DNA of 64,000 nt, from NCBI RefSeq assembly GCF_012276755.1, contig NZ_JAAXKX010000005.1, positions 120,241 to 184,240 on the forward strand, written 5' to 3'. Shown one piece after another: positions 9,473 through 16,840 of the stretch (position 1 is the first letter of the stretch; the number at the start of each line of letters is the position of its first letter). The position numbers and the translations under genes were made by a program. Below the pieces are notes generated by a model, which saw only the letters and a list, made by a program, of their open reading frames with translations, had not been told where the DNA came from and did not search any database. The stretch comes from Marichromatium bheemlicum (lineage in GTDB: Bacteria > Pseudomonadota > Gammaproteobacteria > Chromatiales > Chromatiaceae).

Positions 9473-11356
9473 TCAGCGATAGTCGCGCGGCTCGCTCGGC
9501 GGGCAGACGCTGAGGTCGACCGCCTGGTAGTGGATGCGCGGGCGCGGCGCGGCATACTCGGCCAGGGTCGTCTTGAGCCAACGCGTGTTGTTCTCGCGCC
9601 AGCGGGCGCGATAGTCCTCGAACTCGGGATCGCCGGGGAACTTGCCCTCGGGGATGGGGAGTTCGAAGTCGGGTTTGTGATGGGCGCCGCGACACTCGTC
9701 GCGGGCCAGGGCGCTGGCCGTCACCGCCTTGGCGAGCACGATCATGTCGGCGAGCTGGCGGGTGAAGACCAGGGTCTGGTTGGCCCAGCGGTTGGCCTCG
9801 CCGAGACCGATCCGCGCCAGTCGCGCCTCGAGTCGGTCGAGTTCGGCGAGTGCCTGCTCCAGCCCGGCGTTGTCGCGCACCACCCCGACCCGCTCGGTCA
9901 TCAACGCCCCCAGCGCCTGGTGCAGGGTGTAGGGGTTCTCCTCGCCGTCGGCGTCCAACAGGCGCTGGTTGATCGCCTCCTGGCGTCGGCGCTCGGCGGT
10001 GATTAACGTCTCGGGCAGGGCCGGGCGGGCCGGGTCGAGCCCGCGCAGATAGTTGGCCGCCGCCTCGCCCGCGACCCGCCCGGAGAAGCTCGCCGAGAGC
10101 AGTGAGTTGGCGCCGAGCCGGTTGGCGCCGTGATAGGCGTAGTCGCACTCGCCGCAGGCATAGAGCCCGGGGATGTTGGTGGCATGGTTGCGCGCGCTGC
10201 CCGGGCGCATGCCACCGTCGGTGTCGCGCTCGAAGTCGACCCACAGCCCGCCCATGCCGTAGTGGGCGGCGGGGAAGATCTCCATCGGGGTGTCGAGCGG
10301 GTCGCTGCCGGCGAACTTGCGATAGATCTCGAGGATGGCGCCGAGCCGGGTGGCGACGAAGCGCCGATCGAGATGGGTGAGGTCGAGATAGACCCGGTCG
10401 CCACCGCCGATGCCCAGCCCGAGTTCGCGGGTGACGCGCCAGATCGCGCGCGAGGCCTCGTCGCGGGCCACGGTGTTGCCGTAGGCGGGGAAGAACTCCT
10501 CGAGGAAGTAGAAGCGCTCGCGCTCGGGGATCCGGCGCGGGTCGCGGCGATCACCCGGGGTGCGCGGCACCCACACCCGACCGCCCTCGCCGCGGGCCGC
10601 CTCGCTCATCAGCCGGGTCTTGTCGCGCCCGAGCATCGCCGTCGGGTGGAACTGGAAGAACTCGCCGTTGGCGAACCAGGCACCCTGCTGATAGACGCGG
10701 CTGGCGGCGGCGCCGGTGGAGTTGGTCGAGGTGGTGGTCTTGGGCGCGTAGAGCTGGCCGAAGCCGCCGCTGGCGAGCACCACGGTGTCGGCGAGGAAGG
10801 GGCGTACCTCGAGGCTGCGCAGGTCCATCGCGAGGATGCCGCGACAGCGTCCGTCGGCGTCGATGAGCAGCGACAGGAACTCCCACCACTCGAACTTCTC
10901 CACCCGCCCCAGGCTCTCGAGCCGGCGCACCTGTTGATCGACGCCGTAGAGCAGTTGCTGGCCGGTACTGGCGCCGGCGAAGCAGGTGCGACGGTGCTTG
11001 ACGCCGCCGAACAGGCGCAGATCGAGCCCGCCCTCGGGGGTGCGCGAGAAGGTCACGCCCATGCGCGCGAAGGTGCGGATCAGTCCCGGGGCCTGTTCGC
11101 ACAGGCTCTTGATCGGCGGCTGGTTGGCGAGGTACTCGCCGCCCTTGATGGTGTCGAGGATGTGTTGATCGATCGAGTCGCGCTCGCCCTTGGTGTCGAG
11201 TACTGCGTTGATCCCGCCCTGGGCGCACACCGAGTGGCTGCGCTTGACCTCGAACAGCGAGAACAGCCGCACCGGGAACCCGGCCTCGGCCAGGCGCAGG
11301 GTCGCCCACAGCCCGCCGAGCCCGCCGCCGACGACGATCGCCCCCGGCGCACTCAT
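9473..11356 (-). CDS. sdhA: Succinate dehydrogenase / fumarate reductase flavoprotein subunit
   Basis: Catalytic subunit (627 aa) of complex II, oxidising succinate to fumarate or the reverse. An N-terminal Rossmann fold (AIVVGGGLGGLWATLRLAEAG) is followed by KRSHSVCAQGG, where His41 is the expected covalent FAD attachment site. HPTAMLGRD and GGLWVDFERDTDG lie in the substrate and capping regions. The C-terminal helical domain ends with RENNTRWLKTTLAEYA. The sequence style (HSVCAQGGINA) is that of the Bacillus/epsilon-proteobacterial type. The ATG at 11356 overlaps the sdhC stop in an ATGA motif, indicating translational coupling. A longer upstream frame (to 11608) is a shadow of sdhC. Confidence 0.94.
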   Translation of the reverse strand: MSAPGAIVVGGGLGGLWATLRLAEAGFPVRLFSLFEVKRSHSVCAQGGINAVLDTKGERDSIDQHILDTIKGGEYLANQPPIKSLCEQAPGLIRTFARMGVTFSRTPEGGLDLRLFGGVKHRRTCFAGASTGQQLLYGVDQQVRRLESLGRVEKFEWWEFLSLLIDADGRCRGILAMDLRSLEVRPFLADTVVLASGGFGQLYAPKTTTSTNSTGAAASRVYQQGAWFANGEFFQFHPTAMLGRDKTRLMSEAARGEGGRVWVPRTPGDRRDPRRIPERERFYFLEEFFPAYGNTVARDEASRAIWRVTRELGLGIGGGDRVYLDLTHLDRRFVATRLGAILEIYRKFAGSDPLDTPMEIFPAAHYGMGGLWVDFERDTDGGMRPGSARNHATNIPGLYACGECDYAYHGANRLGANSLLSASFSGRVAGEAAANYLRGLDPARPALPETLITAERRRQEAINQRLLDADGEENPYTLHQALGALMTERVGVVRDNAGLEQALAELDRLEARLARIGLGEANRWANQTLVFTRQLADMIVLAKAVTASALARDECRGAHHKPDFELPIPEGKFPGDPEFEDYRARWRENNTRWLKTTLAEYAAPRPRIHYQAVDLSVCPPSEPRDYR

Positions 11357-11985
11357 GACAGGAACCCCAGCATGCCGTGCACCCCGAGTGCGGCGAGCAC
11401 TACCCCGAACCCGGTGCAGGCCCAGGCGAAGCGCCGCTGTGCCGCCGCCGAGGTGGTCACTCCCCAGACGATGGCCATGGTCGCCAGACCGTTGGCGAGG
11501 TGGAACACCGAGGCGATCAGCCCGGCGAGATAGAGCGTGAAGATCCAGGGATCGCTGAGCAGGGTCTGCATATGGCCGTAGAGATCGGTACGGATCGCCG
11601 GCGTCCACAGCCCCTGGATGCGGGTCATGCCGACATGGAGGACGAGGAAGGCGAGGATCGCGATCCCGGAGAGACGTTGCAACCAGTAGGCCCAGTTACG
11701 GGCATAGCGGTAGCGCAGGGGTTCGGGGCGCTGGTCACGCAGGATCGCCAGACCGATCACCGCGTGCAGGATCAGGGGCAGGGCGATCACCAACAGCTCG
11801 ATCGGTACTAGGTAATTCAGGCCCTGGAGCGCCTCGACCACTTCGCGGTTGTAGTGCTCTGCGCCGAAGCGTGACTGCGAGTTCTCCCACAGATGGAAGA
11901 TCAGAAAGGCGCCCACCGGGAGCAGCCCCAGCAGCGAGTGCAGCCGGCGCAGCACGAAATGGCGGTTTCCGATGGAGGCGGTCAT
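11353..11985 (-). CDS. sdhC: Succinate dehydrogenase cytochrome b558 membrane anchor (single-subunit, diheme type)
   Basis: Integral membrane subunit (210 aa, five predicted helices) that anchors SdhAB and exchanges electrons with the quinone pool. The start GNRHFVLRRLHSLLGLLPVG aligns with Bacillus subtilis SdhC. Four histidines at 31, 74, 117 and 162 have almost the same spacing as the known axial ligands of the two b hemes in that enzyme. This makes it a one-subunit, diheme (type B) complex II rather than the E. coli SdhC/SdhD type. Such enzymes can work with low-potential quinones. Starts at 12006 and 12078 are possible, but 11985 matches the family. It is the first gene of the operon and overlaps sdhA by 4 bp. 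Confidence 0.9.
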   Translation of the reverse strand: MTASIGNRHFVLRRLHSLLGLLPVGAFLIFHLWENSQSRFGAEHYNREVVEALQGLNYLVPIELLVIALPLILHAVIGLAILRDQRPEPLRYRYARNWAYWLQRLSGIAILAFLVLHVGMTRIQGLWTPAIRTDLYGHMQTLLSDPWIFTLYLAGLIASVFHLANGLATMAIVWGVTTSAAAQRRFAWACTGFGVVLAALGVHGMLGFLS

Positions 11986-12099
11986 CGCGCGGTCCGTGGT
12001 TGGCATCCGAGTCCCAAGAAGATAACGCGATGTGCGGGAGTTGGGGTTGATCAGGCTCAGTCGCAGGCCGTGCACCATGGTGGATGCGTCGCCGGATCC

Positions 12100-12231
12100 T
12101 CAGTCCTCGCGGTCGTCGTTGCGGTCGTCGCGGTCGTCGCGATTGCGACTGCGGTATTGGGTATAGACCAGCCAACCGACCAGTCCGAGGAACAGCGCCA
12201 GTTCGAGCGCGGCGAGTGAGCTGCCTTCCAT
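12100..12231 (-). CDS. Small predicted single-pass membrane protein (43 aa)
   Basis: Starts MEGSSLAALELALFLGLVGW, giving one hydrophobic segment (about residues 6-24). A strongly charged tail of alternating Arg and Asp with Asn (RSRNRDDRDDRNDDRED) follows. A clear AGGAG Shine-Dalgarno 9 nt upstream of the ATG at 12231 supports translation. It lies 114 bp upstream of sdhC on the same strand and could be co-transcribed with the sdh operon. The family is not recognised. The acidic/basic repeat could reflect a protein-interaction tail. Small size keeps confidence moderate. Confidence 0.6.
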   Translation of the reverse strand: MEGSSLAALELALFLGLVGWLVYTQYRSRNRDDRDDRNDDRED

Positions 12232-12383
12232 CCGGATGTCTCCTGAGTTTGGTGGGTGGGGCAAGATCGGAATCGGTGGGTTGCAGATGGTGACAGCGGC
12301 GAGCGATGCCAAGCACCTGGGGATGTGTCTGTTGGCAACGGCAATCTGTTACAGTTCCGTTCCCATTTCTGCTGTGCTGTACC

Positions 12384-13454
12384 ATGTCTCGTCGTCGCGC
12401 ATCCAAGTCCCGTACCCGCCGTTCCCGATCCTCGACTCCCTGGTCCCGTCTCGTCTCCTGGCTGAACCGACTGAGCACGCGTGCGCGTGCCCTGCTGCTC
12501 GGTATCGGCCTGGTGCTGGTGGTGTCACTGCTACCGCAGTCGTGGGTCGAGCCGCTGCCGGAGCACGCCCGCAAGGCGGTGGCGATCACCGTCGATATCC
12601 GTGAGTTGGTCGTCGATCTGGTCGCCGATACCGGCAGCTGGGCCGGTGGGCTGGTGGCGGTGGTCGCCGACTCGAGCGCCGATCAGCTGCTCGGTCTCAT
12701 CGATCAGGTGCCGGTGCAACCGCCGGCGTGGTGGCCGGAGTCGGCAGCGGTGCCGGAGCCGCCGGCGCTCGACAGCCTGCCGCGGGTCGCCGGCAGCTTC
12801 TCGACCGCCAAGCGCTGGCTCTACGAACGGGTCTATGCCGATCACCGCGAGACCTTCTACTGCGGCTGTCGCTACGACGCCGAGGCCCAGGTCGAGCTAG
12901 GCAGTTGCGGGCTCGATGCCCTGGCCGGCAGTCGCCGGGCGCGTCGGGTCGAGGCCGAGCACGTCTTCCCGGCCGCGCAGTTCGGTAACTTCCGCCAGTG
13001 CTGGCGTGAGCCCGAGCGCTTCGCCGAGTGTCGTACCAGCAGTGGTCGTCAGCTCTCCGGGCGGGCCTGCTGCGAGCGTGTCGATCCGGTGTTCGAGGCC
13101 GCGCACAACGACCTCTACAACCTCTACCCCGCCGTGGGCCAGATCAATGGCGAGCGTTCGGACTTCAACTGGGGGATGGTCGCCGGTGGGGAGGGCTATG
13201 GCACCTGCGAGATCCGTATCGACGCCGAACACCGCCGGGTGGAGCCGCCGGCGCGGGTGCGCGGCGACATCGCGCGCACCATGTTCTACATGCGCGATAC
13301 CTACGGGTTGCGGCTGAGCCGTCAGGACGAGCAGCTCTATGCCGCCTGGAACAATGCCGACCCGCCGGATGCCTGGGAACGCGAGCGCTCGCGTCGGATC
13401 GCGCGTATCCAGGGGCGCGAGAACCCCTATATCACCGGCTATCGGCGGCTCTGA
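12384..13454 (+). CDS. Endonuclease I (EndA/Vvn) family protein with N-terminal membrane anchor
   Basis: A 356-residue protein. The first 33 residues are very basic (RRRASKSRTRRSRSS). A hydrophobic segment (about 36-53, ALLLGIGLVLVVSLL) probably acts as a membrane anchor or uncleaved signal. A linker of about 75 residues follows. The C-terminal part is the endonuclease I fold: EAEHVFPAAQFG with the catalytic His, and HNDLYNLYPAVGQINGERSD with the metal-binding His/Asn. Several Cys pairs (CGCRY, CC) suggest periplasmic disulfides. Secreted EndA-type enzymes cut DNA non-specifically. The extra N-terminal anchor is longer than in E. coli EndA (about 235 aa). An upstream frame from 12306 is discounted. 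It is transcribed alone and convergent with the diguanylate cyclase gene. Confidence 0.85.
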   Translation: MSRRRASKSRTRRSRSSTPWSRLVSWLNRLSTRARALLLGIGLVLVVSLLPQSWVEPLPEHARKAVAITVDIRELVVDLVADTGSWAGGLVAVVADSSADQLLGLIDQVPVQPPAWWPESAAVPEPPALDSLPRVAGSFSTAKRWLYERVYADHRETFYCGCRYDAEAQVELGSCGLDALAGSRRARRVEAEHVFPAAQFGNFRQCWREPERFAECRTSSGRQLSGRACCERVDPVFEAAHNDLYNLYPAVGQINGERSDFNWGMVAGGEGYGTCEIRIDAEHRRVEPPARVRGDIARTMFYMRDTYGLRLSRQDEQLYAAWNNADPPDAWERERSRRIARIQGRENPYITGYRRL

Positions 13455-13455
13455 G

Positions 13456-15633
13456 TCAGGCGCGTTCGACGCGGTCGCGGCCGTTGCGCTTGGCGCGATA
13501 GAGCGCCTCGTCGGCGCGCGCGAGGATGCTGTCGGGGTCGCGGTCGTCGGCCTCGACCTGGGTGCAACCGATACTGACGGTGACCTCGATGACGGTCTCC
13601 TTGTGCTCTACCCGAAGTGCTGCGATATGGCCCCGGAGCCGCTCGGCGAACTGGTGGGCCGCGTCGAGGTCGCTGTCGGGGACCAGCACCGCGAACTCCT
13701 CGCCGCCGAGTCGCCCGGCGCAGTCGGTGCTGCGCAGCTCGGCACGCAGTACTGCGGCGAAGGCGCGCAGTACCGCATCGCCGCCACCATGGCCGTAGCT
13801 GTCATTGATCTGCTTGAAGTGGTCGAGGTCGAGCATCAGCACCGCCGTGGCGGTGTGGTGGCGGCGGGTGCGGTCGAGCGCGTGCTGCAGCTTGGTGAAG
13901 AAGTGACGGCGATTGGTCAGCCCGGTGAGATCATCGGTGTTGGCCAGCTCGCGCAAGCGCTGTTCGAGACGCTTGCGTTCGGTCAGGTCGGTGTTGGCGC
14001 CGGCCACCCGCAGCGGGCGGCCGCTGGGATCGCGCTGGATGAAGCCGCGCGAGAGTACCGGTACATAGTGGCCGTTGCGGTGCAGCAGGCGGAATTCGAT
14101 CGAGTAGGCGCTGGAGGTACTGGCGAGGGCCTGATCGAAGACCTCTTGGACGCGCGCCTGATCCTCGGGGTGGATCAGCAGCCGCCACAGATAGCGATCG
14201 GCCTCGAGCGCCCCTTCGTCATAACCGAGCATCTCCCACCAGCGCAGCGAGTAGAACACCCGGTCGCTGGTCAGGTCCCAGTCCCACCAACCGTCCTCGG
14301 TGCCGCGCAGCACCAGTGAGAGCCGCTCCTCGCTGGCGCGCAGCGCCTCGCTTGCCTGGGTACGCTCGATAGCGATACTGGCGAGGTTGATGACCAGTTC
14401 GATGCGCTCGAGATCAGCCGCGGTCGGCCCCTGTGGCTGGTCGTGATAGATCGCGAAGGTGCCGAGCACCCGCCCGTCCGAGGCCCGGATCGGCTCCGAC
14501 CAGCAGGCCGCGAGCCCGGCCTGGTAGGCTGGTTCGCGCAGGGACCGGCACAGCGGATGGGTGGCGATGTCCTCGACCACCACCCGCTGTCCGGTGGTGG
14601 CGGCCCGGCCACAGGCGCCGGCCTCGGCGCCGATCGCGAGCCCGTCGATGGCCTGGTTGTAGTCCTCCGGCAGGCTCGGGGCAGCGGCGGTGTAGAGACG
14701 CTCGCCGTCGCGATCGAGCAGCAGGATGCTGCAGTGGGCCTTGCCTTCCTGCTCGAAGCCGGTGGCGATGATCTCGAGCACCTCGGCGAGTGGTGCCCCG
14801 GAGACGAGGCGTTCGAGGACCTGGTTGCGTAGTCGCTCGCGGAATTCGAGCCGGCGCTGCTCGGTGGTGTCGCGCCCCACCGACTGGATCTCGAGCAGTC
14901 GCCCCTCTGGGTCGAGGATGGCCTGATCGACCCATTGCACCCAGCGCCGCTCGCCGTCGGCGCGGACCACCCAGTGTTCACTGACCACCATCGGCTGTTC
15001 GGCATCGCATTGACTCAGCAGCGTGTCGACGGTCTCGAGCTCGCTCTCCGGGATCAGGTCCATGAAGTCGGTGCCGATCAGCTCACCACGGTTGCGCCCG
15101 AAGAAGCTGCTGTAGGCGTCGTTGACGAAGGTGATGGTGTTGTCCGGGAGGAAGCGGCAGACCAGATCGCTCTGCAGGCCGACGATGGCGCGATAGCGGG
15201 TCTCGCTCAGCCGCAGCCGCTGTTCGCGTGCCTTGAGGTCGGTGATCTCGCAAAGCGCCAGGCTCCAGCCGCTGGTGCTGTTGTCGGGGTGGGCCTGGAG
15301 ACGGATCCAGCGTAGTGCCCCGGCCTGGTCGCGAATGCGACAGTCGTGCTGCCAAGGGGTGTGCGTGCGTTCGGCCTCGTTGATGCACTGCTGTAGCGTG
15401 GCGCAGTCCTCGGCCAGGATCGCCATGGTCCAATCCACCGTGGCGGTGGTGGCCGCCGCCGTACCGGGAGGCTTGAGGCCGCGCAGTAGCCATTGGCCAT
15501 CGGTGTTGGCGTGTCGTCTGAGCCAGTCGCGGGTCGGGTGCCGAGAGGGGGTGGTCGGCGTGGGGGCGTCAGTGCGCTCGGCCCCGGGTTGGTGTTTCGG
15601 GGCGGCGGGGCTGTGGTCTGGGCGACGACGCAT
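13456..15633 (-). CDS. Diguanylate cyclase with PAS and GAF sensory domains
   Basis: Cytoplasmic signalling protein (725 aa from ATG 15633) predicted to make cyclic di-GMP. Domains in order: a divergent PAS-like region, a PAS domain (RYRAIVGLQSDLVCRFLPDN), a GAF domain (about 290-440), another PAS (SLVLRGTEDGWWDWDLTSD) with its C-terminal extension, and a C-terminal GGDEF domain. The active-site loop is GGEEF, a functional variant. An RxxD inhibitory site (RSTD) lies exactly five residues before it, so product feedback is likely. There are no membrane segments. ATG 15633 was preferred over 15732 because AGGGGG precedes it at Shine-Dalgarno distance. No EAL domain is present. The PAS and GAF ligands are unknown. 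Confidence 0.9.
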   Translation of the reverse strand: MRRRPDHSPAAPKHQPGAERTDAPTPTTPSRHPTRDWLRRHANTDGQWLLRGLKPPGTAAATTATVDWTMAILAEDCATLQQCINEAERTHTPWQHDCRIRDQAGALRWIRLQAHPDNSTSGWSLALCEITDLKAREQRLRLSETRYRAIVGLQSDLVCRFLPDNTITFVNDAYSSFFGRNRGELIGTDFMDLIPESELETVDTLLSQCDAEQPMVVSEHWVVRADGERRWVQWVDQAILDPEGRLLEIQSVGRDTTEQRRLEFRERLRNQVLERLVSGAPLAEVLEIIATGFEQEGKAHCSILLLDRDGERLYTAAAPSLPEDYNQAIDGLAIGAEAGACGRAATTGQRVVVEDIATHPLCRSLREPAYQAGLAACWSEPIRASDGRVLGTFAIYHDQPQGPTAADLERIELVINLASIAIERTQASEALRASEERLSLVLRGTEDGWWDWDLTSDRVFYSLRWWEMLGYDEGALEADRYLWRLLIHPEDQARVQEVFDQALASTSSAYSIEFRLLHRNGHYVPVLSRGFIQRDPSGRPLRVAGANTDLTERKRLEQRLRELANTDDLTGLTNRRHFFTKLQHALDRTRRHHTATAVLMLDLDHFKQINDSYGHGGGDAVLRAFAAVLRAELRSTDCAGRLGGEEFAVLVPDSDLDAAHQFAERLRGHIAALRVEHKETVIEVTVSIGCTQVEADDRDPDSILARADEALYRAKRNGRDRVERA

Positions 15634-15757
15634 GACGACCCCCTGGCCAAGGATCCACACCGGCGGTTTGCCGCGTCTGGTGGTCGGTCGCGGTGCGCCG
15701 CGCGTGATCCGACACGTTGCGTGACGTTTCATTAGGGTAGTCGATCACGGAGTCGAT

Positions 15758-16840
15758 TCAAGCGGCACGGGGTCCGGCGTCGAAGCTGCGTGCCACCACA
15801 GCCGTGATCTCTCTGGCCTGGCGCTCGATGTCGGTGACCAGGGCGAACTGGCGTCGCGCCTTGTGCAGGTTGTCGCCGCGCTGGCGTACACGGAAGTAGC
15901 GATCACCTTGGAGGTGATCGGTGAGAAAGCGGATGCCCAGTTCGAGCGGGATCAACCGCAACGCCTCCGGGATCAGCGATCGCTCCTCGGCATCGAGCAG
16001 ATCGCCGGTCGCGGCGGCATAACCGGCGAGGATGGCCGCACCGAGGTCGAGGTCGAAGCGGGCGTCGTCGCCGTGCTCGCCAGCACGGTTGCAGCACGAA
16101 CGCAGGCAGTCGCCGAGGTCGTGGTGGATCAGCCCGGGCTGGACGGTGTCGAGGTCGATCAGCGCCACCACACGGCTCGCGTCGGTCGAGAACAGCAGGT
16201 TGTCGAGTTTGGGGTCGCCGTGGACGATGCGCGTGCCGATCCGCCCCTCGGCATGGGCGCTGGCGAGCGCCGTGGCGAGTATGGCGCGGCGGGCGACGAA
16301 GTCGAGACAGCTGGCGACGCTCGGATCACGCCGCGCCGTCGGGGTGTCGAGTCGTCGCAATCCGTCGAGATAGGCCGGGGTGTCGTGGAAGCCAGGCAGG
16401 GCGGTCTGTAGTGTCGGTGCGTGACGGGCGAGGGTGTGATGGAAGCGCCCGAGCGCCTCGCCCACGGCCTCGGCCTGGGCGGGCTGATCGAGTCGGGCGA
16501 GCCCGCGACTGGGGGCGATGAAGCGGGTCAGGCGCCAATAGGCGCCGTCGTCGTCGTGGTACGCGAAGCCGCCGTCACGGGTTGGCAGTGGGGTAGGGAT
16601 GTCGAGCCCGGGGACGTCCCAGACCGCAGCGAGCGCAACCTGATTGGCGATCACCCGCGCCGGGTCGGGGAAGACCCGGGGGTTGATCCGCTGCAGTACA
16701 TAACGCTGCTCGCCGCACCCGATCGCGAAGGTGTCGTTGATCAGGCCGCCGCCGAGCGGGGTGATCCCGGCGCGCTCGGGGGCGTCGGCGAGCGCGAAGC
16801 GTGCGAGCAGTGCGCGCAGCCGTGCCGGCTCAATCGGCAC
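15758..16840 (-). CDS. APH-family phosphotransferase, resembling N-acetylhexosamine 1-kinase
   Basis: A 360-residue cytoplasmic kinase of the aminoglycoside phosphotransferase fold. GGGLINDTF forms the nucleotide loop, RYVLQRIN carries the ATP-contacting region, HGDPKLDNLLF is the catalytic loop (Asp in HGD), and ALIDLDTVQPG is the metal-binding DxD-like segment. The LIDLDTVQPG and HxDxKxxNxLF pattern resembles N-acetylhexosamine 1-kinase and related sugar kinases rather than antibiotic-resistance enzymes. The substrate is therefore probably a sugar or amino-sugar, but this is not proven. The start is GTG at 16840, 11 bp inside the end of relA, which implies co-transcription with relA. Confidence 0.8.
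   Translation of the reverse strand: MPIEPARLRALLARFALADAPERAGITPLGGGLINDTFAIGCGEQRYVLQRINPRVFPDPARVIANQVALAAVWDVPGLDIPTPLPTRDGGFAYHDDDGAYWRLTRFIAPSRGLARLDQPAQAEAVGEALGRFHHTLARHAPTLQTALPGFHDTPAYLDGLRRLDTPTARRDPSVASCLDFVARRAILATALASAHAEGRIGTRIVHGDPKLDNLLFSTDASRVVALIDLDTVQPGLIHHDLGDCLRSCCNRAGEHGDDARFDLDLGAAILAGYAAATGDLLDAEERSLIPEALRLIPLELGIRFLTDHLQGDRYFRVRQRGDNLHKARRQFALVTDIERQAREITAVVARSFDAGPRAA

Noticed and set aside
15634..15732. Longer N-terminus of the diguanylate cyclase
   Set aside because: The upstream ATG has no Shine-Dalgarno and the added residues are Arg/Pro-rich, while ATG 15633 is preceded by AGGGGG.
15758..16840. Antibiotic-resistance aminoglycoside phosphotransferase
   Set aside because: The APH fold is present but the motifs are closer to sugar kinases such as N-acetylhexosamine kinase, and the chromosomal context with relA does not suggest resistance.
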